A stretch of 64,000 nt of DNA from positions 62,001-126,000 of the forward strand of contig DATBHR010000077.1 of NCBI GenBank assembly GCA_036557365.1, written 5' to 3'. The stretch comes from DATKHR01 sp036557365. GTDB taxonomy: Bacteria; Acidobacteriota; Vicinamibacteria; Vicinamibacterales; CAVVIG01. A model generated the notes under the pieces. That model had not been told where the DNA came from. It searched no databases and saw nothing but the letters and a program-made list of their open reading frames with translations. Shown one piece after another: positions 17,719 to 25,947 of this stretch. Position numbers and translations under genes: made by a program. How positions within the stretch are numbered: the first letter of the stretch is position 1; each line of letters begins with the position of its first letter.

Positions 17719-18687
17719 CTATTTCTGCGTTCCCGCCTGCTTCTCCTGATAGCGCGCGCCCTTGAGCACGCCCTCGAGGGCGTAGTTCGCTTCGTGACAC
17801 GCGTACTCGAACATCGGCTGGTCCGTGCGCGCCATCGGAACCGACGCACTCCAGGGGCGCGTCCACGTCTGCGGATCGTCGACGGTGAAGTCGTAGCGCA
17901 GCGTTTCGCGGTCAACCCTCGTGAAGCGCTCGACGAGATGCATGCCGGTGCTGGATCCTCTGAAGACGTTTTCCCTCGCGAAGTTCGTCGTGTCGACGAC
18001 GAGCGTGTCGCCATCCCAGCGTCCGATCGAATCGCCGGTGAGAAAGCGCATGTCCGTCGGCCAGTGCGGACGCCCGCTCAGGTCCACGATGCGCGCGCTG
18101 TGAATCATCTCGTTGACGATGACGACGCGACCCGGCGTCTGCACGATCCGCACGTTGTTGTTGTAGGCGCTCGGCACCATCGGCGGGCCCGAGTTGAACC
18201 CGAGGATGCAGCGCTCGGGCAGCGGCCGCTCTTCGGGATTGTCGTACTTGTTCCTGCGCTGGGCGGCGCGCTCCTGCGCCGCGGCGGTCGTCGGCGGCAG
18301 GCGGCCGTCTGCCGGATCGACGACGAGCGACGACTGCTTCGAGACGCGCGTGCCGAAGTCCCACCAGAAATCGTTGTAGGCGCGCTCGACGTCCGCGGCC
18401 GCGCCGCCGTCGCGTCGATCCTTGTTCGTCGTCTCGACGCGCTTCTGTGCGAATTCTTCGGCTTCCTCCTCGCTGACCGACTCGCGGCCGGCGAAGTCGC
18501 CTGGCCGTTCGAACGGCGTCAACTGCGCGAAGTCCCACGTGGCCTGCAGGTCGGGATGGCCGTCCGGCATCCGCGGCGTCTGGTTCTTTGCGGCGACGGG
18601 GCGGCGCGGCTTCGCCGCCGGCGACGACTGCGCCTCGAGCGACGCGGCGATGACGACGACCGCGAGCGGGATGAACAGAAGACGCAT
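17719..18687 (-). CDS. Secreted hypothetical protein, acidobacterial family
   Basis: A 322-residue protein with a signal peptide (MRLLFIPLAVVVIAASLEAQ). Features include RMPDGHPDLQATWDFAQLTP, a conserved RCILGFNSGPPMVPSAYN block and FLTGDSIGRWDGDTLVVDTT. Proteins with this exact plan are very numerous in acidobacterial genomes and have no known function. The gene converges on the DUF6986 gene with 12 bp between the stop codons and is followed upstream by the ABC operon on the same strand. Confidence 0.7.
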   Translation of the reverse strand: MRLLFIPLAVVVIAASLEAQSSPAAKPRRPVAAKNQTPRMPDGHPDLQATWDFAQLTPFERPGDFAGRESVSEEEAEEFAQKRVETTNKDRRDGGAAADVERAYNDFWWDFGTRVSKQSSLVVDPADGRLPPTTAAAQERAAQRRNKYDNPEERPLPERCILGFNSGPPMVPSAYNNNVRIVQTPGRVVIVNEMIHSARIVDLSGRPHWPTDMRFLTGDSIGRWDGDTLVVDTTNFARENVFRGSSTGMHLVERFTRVDRETLRYDFTVDDPQTWTRPWSASVPMARTDQPMFEYACHEANYALEGVLKGARYQEKQAGTQK

Positions 18688-18790
18688 CGATTCCCTCCTC
18701 TGCCCGATAACCGGCGACGTGGCGGCCAGTGTAGAGCAGCCGGGACCAACTTGCTACTCGTGATTGCGAGGAACGGCGGCGCGCAGGCGC

Positions 18791-19276
18791 CTACTTCGGA
18801 GCGGCGAACGGCAGTTCGATCGAGTACGGCTCGTGGGCGATCGTGAACCTCACCTGAACGGTGGTCTTGTCCGGATGCGCCACGGCCCGCCCGCTTCCAA
18901 TCCAGCTTTCGCCGGTGCCGTCGATCTGAAGCGGCACGGGCTCGTCCGCTTCACCGGGACGGTGGATCGTCAACGCCACCTCTGATGCCAATGCAGCCGG
19001 CAGATCTTCGCGAACCGCGTCCGTGAAGTACAGCTGATGGCGGTGGCCGGTCGCGTCGAACACGACCTCGTAGTGAAGGTCGCCCTTCATCATGACGATG
19101 CCACCATGGTGCGGGTTGTGATCGCCGTGGGGAATGGCGCCGCCAGACGGAGCCTCCACCGCGGTCGTCGGCGTGGCGCCGCCGCTTGCCGCGGGCGGAC
19201 TCGACGCGGTCTTGCCGCAGCCCGCGGCAGCGCCAAATCCGAACGCGATGGCCCAGACCACCGCGCGTCTATTCAT
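18791..19276 (-). CDS. Small lipoprotein of the MacB-type operon
   Basis: A 161-residue lipoprotein starting at the ATG at 19276, with lipobox GAAAGC giving an N-terminal lipid-Cys. After a Pro/Ser/Thr/Gly linker comes a His-rich stretch (HGDHNPHHGGIVMMKGD) and a beta domain (LHYEVVFDATGHRHQLYFTD). This resembles the N-terminal domain of some metal-efflux adaptor proteins, but there is no coiled-coil hairpin. It overlaps the preceding permease gene by 8 bp, so it likely works with that transporter. The His cluster hints at metal binding; no assay-level claim is possible. Confidence 0.65.
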   Translation of the reverse strand: MNRRAVVWAIAFGFGAAAGCGKTASSPPAASGGATPTTAVEAPSGGAIPHGDHNPHHGGIVMMKGDLHYEVVFDATGHRHQLYFTDAVREDLPAALASEVALTIHRPGEADEPVPLQIDGTGESWIGSGRAVAHPDKTTVQVRFTIAHEPYSIELPFAAPK

Positions 19277-20648
19277 GACGGAGGGCGTCGATCGGCGTGA
19301 GCGTCGATGCGCGCTGCGCGGGATAGAACCCGAAGAAGACGCCGACCGCGGCCGCGATGCCGAACGCGAGCGCAACCGACGCTAAAGAGAACGCCGTCGG
19401 CCACTCGAGCACCCAGGTGAGAAGGCCCGACGCCGCGAGGCCGACGAACAAACCGACCACGCCACCGGCCATCGCCAGCGTGACGGCTTCGACGAGGAAC
19501 TGGAGCCGCACGTCGCGGGCCCGCGCACCGACCGCGCGGCGGATACCGATCTCGCGCGTACGTTCGGTCACCGACACCAGCATGATGTTCATGATGCCGA
19601 TGCCGCCGACCACGAGCGAGATCGCGGCGATGCCGGCGAGCAGCGCGGTCATCGTGCTGCCGGCGCGCTGAAGCGTGCTGGCCATCTCCTGCATGTTCAC
19701 TTCGTCGAGCTTCGGCATGTTCGCGAGGACGAACGCCGCAACCGACGTGTAGAGGCCCTTCGTCAGCGCTTCGGATGCCTGCGTCCGCACGGTGAAGTCG
19801 TCCGGCGACGTCGCCGCCGCTCCGCCCTGCGGCATCTGGTTGCCCATGATGCCGGCCTGCCGCAGCTTCGCGACCGCCGCGCCCGCCGCCTCGATGTGCG
19901 CCGCATGACGCTCGCGCAGAAGCGTGGTGACGTCTGAAGCGATTCTCGTCGCGTCGCCGGACTGCGCCGCCTCGACGACGATGCCGTGGAGATACTGGAT
20001 GCTGAGGAGATCCTGCAGCGCGGTGTACGGAACGAACACCGATTCCACCAGCTCCTCGTCAGCCGTCCGCGCGACGCCGACGACCGTGAACGGCTTATCG
20101 CGAATCGTGATGGTCTGGCCGATGGCATTGGCGTCGCCGAAGAGGCGTTCGCGAACGGCTGGACCGAGGATGGCGACGTTCGCGCGTGAAGCGACCGCCT
20201 GCGCGTCGAACGAGCGGCCGCTCGAGAACGGCCATCGATAGATGAGCGGAAACGAGGCGTCGGTGCCGACGATCTGGCCGTAGACGCGCTGGCCGTTGCC
20301 CGCCGTCCACGCACGCAGGCGCACGACCGGCGCCGCGTGGCTGACGCCAGCCACACCGCGCACCGCGTCGGCGTCGGCGACGATCAACGTGGTTGCGGCG
20401 CCCAGTCCGCTCGGAATGTTCGACGATTCGCCGCCGCGCGTGAAGTTGCCGGCGCGGACCTGAATGAGATTGGTGCCAGCCGATCGGACGTCCTGCTCGA
20501 CGCTCTGCTGCGCGCCGCGCCCGAGCGCCGCCATGGTAATCACCGCGCCGACGCCAATCGTCATGCCGAGCATCGTCAGCGCCGTGCGCAGCGGGTGGCG
20601 TCCGAGCGCACGAACCGCGAGCCGAAGGCTCGTCATCAGCAGCGGCAT
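19269..20648 (-). CDS. MacB-type ABC transporter permease (second of two)
   Basis: A 459-residue permease with the MacB layout. An N-terminal span has LRTALTMLGMTIGVGAVITM, a periplasmic core follows (about 50-290), and a C-terminal FtsX domain has three spans including VVGGIGIMNIMLVSVTERTR and EIGIRRAVGARARDVRLQFL. Such permeases do mechanotransmission across the periplasm rather than substrate transport through the membrane. It is the paralogue of the permease just upstream, separated by a 67-bp spacer made of 9-bp repeats, and is followed by the overlapping lipoprotein gene. Confidence 0.9.
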   Translation of the reverse strand: MPLLMTSLRLAVRALGRHPLRTALTMLGMTIGVGAVITMAALGRGAQQSVEQDVRSAGTNLIQVRAGNFTRGGESSNIPSGLGAATTLIVADADAVRGVAGVSHAAPVVRLRAWTAGNGQRVYGQIVGTDASFPLIYRWPFSSGRSFDAQAVASRANVAILGPAVRERLFGDANAIGQTITIRDKPFTVVGVARTADEELVESVFVPYTALQDLLSIQYLHGIVVEAAQSGDATRIASDVTTLLRERHAAHIEAAGAAVAKLRQAGIMGNQMPQGGAAATSPDDFTVRTQASEALTKGLYTSVAAFVLANMPKLDEVNMQEMASTLQRAGSTMTALLAGIAAISLVVGGIGIMNIMLVSVTERTREIGIRRAVGARARDVRLQFLVEAVTLAMAGGVVGLFVGLAASGLLTWVLEWPTAFSLASVALAFGIAAAVGVFFGFYPAQRASTLTPIDALRHE

Positions 20649-20652
20649 AGTC

Positions 20653-20715
20653 CCACCCGACCCACCTGCCCTACCCGACCGACCTGCCCCACCAGACCCA
20701 CCAGACCCACCAGAC
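20653..20715. repeat. Seven tandem 9-bp units, consensus CYACCNGMC
   Basis: Seven consecutive 9-mers fill the spacer exactly from 20653 to 20715. The last three are identical (CCACCAGAC); the others are CCACCCGAC, CCACCTGCC, CTACCCGAC and CGACCTGCC. The array ends directly at the stop codon of the upstream permease gene on the minus strand. The same unit recurs at 32740-32775. Confidence 0.85.
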
Positions 20716-22203
20716 CTACTCGTATCTCAGCGACTGGATCGGATCGAGCTGCGCCGCCTGGCGCGCCGGATACCAGCCGAAGAACACGCCGACGCACGCG
20801 GCGATGCCGAACGAGAGGATTACCGCCGCCGGAGAGATGGAGGTCGACCATTGCAGCACGCGCGAGATCCCCATCGAGACCGCGAAGCCCATGACGACGC
20901 CGACCGCGCCGCCGACGAGGCTCAGCGTGACCGCCTCGGCGACGAACTGCCGACGGACATCGCGCGCGCGGGCGCCGACCGCGCGGCGCAGTCCGATCTC
21001 GCGCGTGCGCTCGGTCACCGACAGCAGCATGATGTTCATGATCCCGATGCCGCCGACGAGCAGCGACACGCCGGCGATGCTCGCCAGGAGCGCGGTCATC
21101 GTCCGGCTCGCGCGCTCGAGTGTCTTCGCGAGCTGCTCCAGCGTCACTTTCTCCAGGCCCGCCACGTTGCCGACGACCGCGCGGGCCACGTCCGGCCGCA
21201 TTCCGCCGTTTGCGAGCGCCTGCCGCGCCTGCGTCGCGACGGTGAAGTCGTCCGGAGCATTGGGACCGATCTTGTGCCGCGCGCGCAGCAGTTCCGTCAG
21301 GTCCTTCGACAAACGCGTCACGTCGCCGGTCGACGCCGCGGTGATGGTGATGTCGTTCAGCTTCGAGACGTTCAGCAGGCGGTGGACGGTCGTGAACGGA
21401 ACGTAGACGGCATCGAACTGTCCGTCTCCAGCCGACGGTGCGACGACCCAGCTCGTACTCGTCACGACGCCGACCACGTTGAACGGCTGGTTCCAGATCG
21501 TGACGTCCTGCCCGACAGGATTGCCCCGGCCGAACAGCTTCTGCGCGACGACGCTGCCGAGCACGATCGACTGCGCGGTACTTCGCTGCTCGCGCGCGGT
21601 GAAGAAGCGGCCCGACGGGAACGTCCAGGCACGCCGGATCAGCGGCAGCTGCACGTCTGCGCCGTTCAGCCGCGTGAACCATCGCCGATCACCGGCCACG
21701 ACGTGCGCATTCTGGTGCACGCCCTCGGCGACGTACTGCACGCCCGGCATGTTCCGAATCGCGTCCGCGTCGGCTGACGTGAGCGTAGCCGCGGCACCCA
21801 GACCCGCTTCGAGATCGCCGAGGCGCTGGCGCGCCGTCGGGTGATCGTGCTTCTCCATCGGATCGTCTTCGGGATGGAACGCGGCAAGCACGACACGCGG
21901 CCGCGCAAACCCGACGGGCTCGTCGGACGGCTCGTCGTCCCGATCGAGCCGACCCTGGTGATCGACGACGCCGCCGAAGTCCTCTTCCGTTTTCTGCTTG
22001 TAGTTGCCCGCGGTCACGACGATGAGGTTCATGCCGGCGGCGCGGACCTGCTGCTCGATCGCGTCTTCGGCGCCGCTGCCGAGCGCAATCATCGTGAGCA
22101 CTGCCGCGACGCCGATCGTCATGCCGAGCATGGTGAGCGCCGTCTGCAGCTTGTGACGACGCAGCGCCTTCACCGCGATAGCCAGACTGGAACGAAATGA
22201 CAT
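20716..22203 (-). CDS. MacB-type ABC transporter permease (first of two)
   Basis: A 495-residue permease. The first span region is LQTALTMLGMTIGVAAVLTM and the C-terminal FtsX part has LLVGGIGIMNIMLLSVTERT and REIGLRRAVGARARDVRRQF. The periplasmic part carries an acidic insert around residues 80-125 (EEDFGGVVDHQGRLDRDDEP and on) that the second permease lacks. Together with the ATPase 45 bp upstream it would form a heterodimeric MacB/LolCDE-like machine. No MacA/HlyD adaptor is encoded next to it. Confidence 0.9.
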   Translation of the reverse strand: MSFRSSLAIAVKALRRHKLQTALTMLGMTIGVAAVLTMIALGSGAEDAIEQQVRAAGMNLIVVTAGNYKQKTEEDFGGVVDHQGRLDRDDEPSDEPVGFARPRVVLAAFHPEDDPMEKHDHPTARQRLGDLEAGLGAAATLTSADADAIRNMPGVQYVAEGVHQNAHVVAGDRRWFTRLNGADVQLPLIRRAWTFPSGRFFTAREQRSTAQSIVLGSVVAQKLFGRGNPVGQDVTIWNQPFNVVGVVTSTSWVVAPSAGDGQFDAVYVPFTTVHRLLNVSKLNDITITAASTGDVTRLSKDLTELLRARHKIGPNAPDDFTVATQARQALANGGMRPDVARAVVGNVAGLEKVTLEQLAKTLERASRTMTALLASIAGVSLLVGGIGIMNIMLLSVTERTREIGLRRAVGARARDVRRQFVAEAVTLSLVGGAVGVVMGFAVSMGISRVLQWSTSISPAAVILSFGIAACVGVFFGWYPARQAAQLDPIQSLRYE

Positions 22204-22248
22204 CAGACTCTCCGCGCCGGGCGACGACCTGACATCGCGACGAATCGC

Positions 22249-23001
22249 TCACTCATCGTCGGCGGCTGCTCCCAGAGTGGCGAGCTCCCTCGACGCTGAG
22301 GTCTGCGACACGTTCGGACGATCGTCGACGATCCGGCCGTCCTTGAAACGAATGATCCGCGAGCCGTACTCGGCGACCTGCTGCTCGTGCGTGATCAACA
22401 CGATCGTAATGCCGCGCTCGTCTTTCAGGCGCTGGAAGATTTCCATCACCTCGACGCTGGTGCGGCTGTCGAGGTTACCGGTCGGCTCGTCCGCGAGCAG
22501 GATGGACGGATCGTTCAGGAGCGCGCGCGCAATCGCGACGCGCTGCTGCTGTCCGCCGGAGAGCTGGTTCGGGTGATGCTCCGCGCGGTCGGCGAGCCCG
22601 ACGGCGTCGAGCGCGCGGAGCGCACGCTGCCTTCTCGAACTCGGCGACACGCGTCCGCCGTCGGAGTACAGCAACGGCAGCTCGACATTTTCGACCGCGG
22701 ACGTGCGCGCGAGCAGATTGAACCCCTGGAACACGAAGCCGATCTGCTTGTTGCGGATGAGCGACAGCGCATCGTCGGACAGGCGCGACACGTCCTGTCC
22801 GTTCAGGAGATAGCTCCCGGACGTCGGCTGATCCAGGCACCCGAGGATGTGCATGAACGTGCTCTTCCCCGAGCCGGACGGGCCGACGACCGAGACGAAT
22901 TCACCGGCGTTGATGTCGAGCGAGAGGTGACGGAGCGCGTGCACCGTCACATCGCCGACGCGGTAGTCCTTTGTCAGATCCCGGACCGAAATGACACCCA
23001 C
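22249..23001 (-). CDS. ABC transporter ATP-binding protein, MacB/LolD type
   Basis: A 250-residue ATPase with Walker A GPSGSGKST (40-48), Q-loop GFVFQGFNL, signature LSGGQQQR (147-154), Walker B ILLADEP (167-173) followed by TGNLDS, and the switch His in LITHEQQ. The order and the TGNLD motif place it in the LolD/MacB/FtsE subfamily. It starts with GTG only 2 bp after the stop of the M20 peptidase gene, so the peptidase, ATPase and both permeases form one operon. The C-terminal tail of about 25 residues is variable. Confidence 0.95.
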   Translation of the reverse strand: MGVISVRDLTKDYRVGDVTVHALRHLSLDINAGEFVSVVGPSGSGKSTFMHILGCLDQPTSGSYLLNGQDVSRLSDDALSLIRNKQIGFVFQGFNLLARTSAVENVELPLLYSDGGRVSPSSRRQRALRALDAVGLADRAEHHPNQLSGGQQQRVAIARALLNDPSILLADEPTGNLDSRTSVEVMEIFQRLKDERGITIVLITHEQQVAEYGSRIIRFKDGRIVDDRPNVSQTSASRELATLGAAADDE

Positions 23002-23003
23002 GA

Positions 23004-24671
23004 TCAGTTGGACTGGGTCGGCTTCGCTTTCGCACCGATGTTCGCGAAGTTGTAGAAGATGGCCGCCTGCGCCTTTTCGGCGCCGGCCATGCCGTACACC
23101 TTGCCCGCGCCCTCGATCACGAAGTACTCGTTCGCCGCGTGCGCGTTGCCGCCGTGACCCGCGCCGCCCATGCCGATCGGCATCGACACCGGCGCGACCT
23201 TCTCGCCGACCTCTTCATTGCTGAAGAGATACGCCGGCCAGTAGCCGCCGAGAATCGACGCGTAGTGCGCCGGCTGGCCGTGCGGGATGTTCATCTGCTC
23301 GTACATCTGCGTCATCGCTTTCGCGATGTCGGTGTCGTAGGACATCTTCGACCACGGCACGTCGCCGACGACTTTCAGCTCGACGTCCTTGTAGCCGTTG
23401 CGATCCAGCTGCTCGCGGATCCGCTTCACGATGTCGAGTCCCTTCATCTTCGGCACGTAGCGGATGTTGTGCTTCGACGTGATCTTGTTCGGCAGGATCG
23501 CGCCAGCGCCGCCGGCGTACATGTTGCCGCCCCAGATGCCGTCGAGGTTGAACGAGATCCCGTATCGCGCCATCTTCAGCATCGTGAACGGATCGTCGGA
23601 GATGAAGCGCTCCACGCCGAGATTCTCCGCCGCGACCTTGAGATCCGTCTTCGATGCCGCCTGCTTCAGCTGATCGGTCTCCTGCTGCGACAGCGGCTCG
23701 ATGCCGTCGGTGAATCCCTTCACCAGCGGCGTATTTCCGTCGTCGGACACGAGCGACGCGAGCATCTTCATGTGCCGCCACGCCGGGCTGTCGACCGCAC
23801 GCTTGTTGCTGCCGTGGATGTCGGACTGCACCGGTCCGCGTCCCCACGACTTGCCGCTCGTCGTGAGCTCGAAGTAGACGCAGCCTTCCGAGCCGCCGCC
23901 GACGCCCGCGCTGCCGCTCGGCGCCTGCGAACCCGATTCGCCGATCAACGCGTCCACGTTGCGGAACAGATCCGGATGGTCCTTGACGAACTTCCGCACT
24001 CCGACGTCCATCCGCTCCTCGTCGCCTTCCGCCACGAAGATGATGTTGACCGGCAGCTTGCCGGTGACGGCCTTGATCGCCATCAGCGCGTTCAGCTGCG
24101 ACATCTCCGGTCCCTTGGAGTTGGTGGCGCCGCGGCCGATGAGGACCTTCTTGTACGGCGGCTGCTCGATGATTCGCGCCTCGAACGGCGGCGCGATCCA
24201 CACGTCGGGCTGCGTGATCGGCATGGTGTCGTACTGCCAATAGATGGCAATCGTCCGCGGCGCGCCTTCGTCGCACTTCGCGTAGACGACCGGGTTGCCC
24301 GGCGCGCCCCACTCGGTGATGCCGACGTCGTACACGCGGGATTCCTGGCAGCCAAGCTCTTCGAAGAAACCCTTCACCATCTCCGCGGACTCGGGAATCC
24401 CCTCGCCGCTGTTGGAGATGCTCGGCTGGCGAATCCATTTCTGCAGCCGCTCGACGTGATCGTCGATGTGGTCGTCGATGTAGGAGAAGACTTTCTTCAG
24501 ATCGTCGTTGTCGATTTTGGTGAGATCCGGCTTGATCTCGGTGTCGCCGTTCGGACGGATGCCGAGCTTCGACGCCACCGGCTTCGACACGGCCGCCGCT
24601 TCGGGCTGAGCCTTGCTCGAGCATGCGGTCATCAACGCAGGGATGCAGAGCATCGTCACCAACCAGCGCAT
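23004..24671 (-). CDS. M20-family peptidase-like lipoprotein with altered metal site
   Basis: A 555-residue M20-fold protein. The start is set at the ATG at 24671 because GAGGAGG lies 6 nt upstream; a second ATG at 24677 touches that site. The lipobox LMTAC makes Cys 17 the lipid anchor. M20 landmarks are present, but two ligands differ: the usual HxD is YWQYDTMP (Gln 146, Asp 148) and the bridging Asp motif RGAxDxKG is RGATNSKG (Asn 184). The general-base region AEGDEE (around 218) and the late GHGGNAHAANEY histidine are kept. It may be a non-canonical peptidase or a binding protein. Confidence 0.8.
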   Translation of the reverse strand: MRWLVTMLCIPALMTACSSKAQPEAAAVSKPVASKLGIRPNGDTEIKPDLTKIDNDDLKKVFSYIDDHIDDHVERLQKWIRQPSISNSGEGIPESAEMVKGFFEELGCQESRVYDVGITEWGAPGNPVVYAKCDEGAPRTIAIYWQYDTMPITQPDVWIAPPFEARIIEQPPYKKVLIGRGATNSKGPEMSQLNALMAIKAVTGKLPVNIIFVAEGDEERMDVGVRKFVKDHPDLFRNVDALIGESGSQAPSGSAGVGGGSEGCVYFELTTSGKSWGRGPVQSDIHGSNKRAVDSPAWRHMKMLASLVSDDGNTPLVKGFTDGIEPLSQQETDQLKQAASKTDLKVAAENLGVERFISDDPFTMLKMARYGISFNLDGIWGGNMYAGGAGAILPNKITSKHNIRYVPKMKGLDIVKRIREQLDRNGYKDVELKVVGDVPWSKMSYDTDIAKAMTQMYEQMNIPHGQPAHYASILGGYWPAYLFSNEEVGEKVAPVSMPIGMGGAGHGGNAHAANEYFVIEGAGKVYGMAGAEKAQAAIFYNFANIGAKAKPTQSN

Positions 24672-24702
24672 GTCCATCCTCCTCAAAGGTCGTCCGCCGA
24701 GA

Positions 24703-25947
24703 TTATGGCTTGATCCATCGTTCGTACGCGCGCCACTTTTGTCCGCGATCGTCTCCGGCGTCCACTGCGGCGGCGGCACGGTCGCGGCCCACAGTGTAGG
24801 TGACTGCGTAGGTCCGGTACTGGTTGAAGAACTTCAGCGTCGCCTCGGCGGCGCTGTCGGGCATGAGCGCCTCGTTTTCGAGGACGCTGGCGGCGCGCTC
24901 GAACTCGAGCCGTCCATCCAGATACCGGCGGGCGACGTCCACCTGGATCCAGCGCAGTTCGTCCACGAGACGCTCGATCCGCAGATATCCGTCGACGTCT
25001 GAAGGAGATAGTCCGGCCTGCGTGAACAGATCCCGGTCGGCATCGGCGCGGCGCCCGCCCGGAAACGCCAGGTCCACGGCGAACGTCGCAGCGCCTTCGG
25101 TCCGGAGCGCTGAGGGCGAGAACATCAGCTGAACGGGCGCGTCCCGGATCACGTTGATCGCGTGGTGGCCCGGATACGTTTCGTGACAGGCGAGCTCGAG
25201 GAGGCGATCGACCGTCAACGCGAAATCGAGGTTCACCTCGGTGCGGCTGCGGCCGTGCCCTTCGTAGCGCGTGAACGCACTCCAGGGCGTGTCGTGGACG
25301 TACGCAATCTCCACCTGTTCGCCGGGCGGGAGCGGCAGATGCTCGACCGTGATCCGGCGACAGGCGTCAACGGCGCGGCTCATGAGGCTGCGCACCTGAT
25401 CGGGCCGCACGATGAAGCGCCGCTCGAACGCGACGTAGCGCGAGGCCAGCGTCCCTGGGCCCGGCAGCAGCGTGTCCAGCTGCCGGCGGACCTGTTCAAA
25501 GTGCGACGGATCGCGCTCGCCGGCGTCGACGCCGAACAGGCGCCGGCTTTCCTCGTCGAACGTCAGCCTGGCGCCGCCGAGGACATCCACGCGCGCGACA
25601 ACCGCGCGGAGTTCTCCAACGAGGAACGTGCGGCGGGTTTCGGCGGCATACGCGTGATACGGCCGTCCGAGCTCTGCGGCAAGCGCTTCCGCGGAACGCC
25701 GGATTTCGGCGAGCGGGATGTACGCGCGCCGCGCGTCGCGCAGCCAATCGTCCGGACCGGCGTAGAAGTCGAGTGAGTCCGGGTCGCGCTGACCGAGCGC
25801 CAGCGCAAGACGCACGAACCTGTCGTATTGACGATCAAGGACGTCGCGGTCGCGGCGTTCGCCGATCGCGCTGCACGATGAAACGGCCACGAGCGCGATG
25901 GCGACCGCCAACAGATGAGCGGCCCGACGAAGCCGTCCTCGGCTCAC
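24703..25947 (-). CDS. DUF885-like zinc metalloprotease lipoprotein
   Basis: A 414-residue lipoprotein. The start is the GTG at 25947: it forms a 4-bp GTGA overlap with the PreA-like stop and opens a lipoprotein signal (HLLAVAIALVAVSSC). The zinc motif is HETYPGHH, the form found in DUF885 proteins, in the context LLELACHETYPGHHAINVIR. A downstream acidic residue in RTEGAATFAVDLAF may be the third ligand. The protein is otherwise helical, as in gluzincin-type peptidases. Coupling to a cytoplasmic pyrimidine enzyme gene is unexpected. Confidence 0.7.
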   Translation of the reverse strand: MSRGRLRRAAHLLAVAIALVAVSSCSAIGERRDRDVLDRQYDRFVRLALALGQRDPDSLDFYAGPDDWLRDARRAYIPLAEIRRSAEALAAELGRPYHAYAAETRRTFLVGELRAVVARVDVLGGARLTFDEESRRLFGVDAGERDPSHFEQVRRQLDTLLPGPGTLASRYVAFERRFIVRPDQVRSLMSRAVDACRRITVEHLPLPPGEQVEIAYVHDTPWSAFTRYEGHGRSRTEVNLDFALTVDRLLELACHETYPGHHAINVIRDAPVQLMFSPSALRTEGAATFAVDLAFPGGRRADADRDLFTQAGLSPSDVDGYLRIERLVDELRWIQVDVARRYLDGRLEFERAASVLENEALMPDSAAEATLKFFNQYRTYAVTYTVGRDRAAAAVDAGDDRGQKWRAYERWIKP

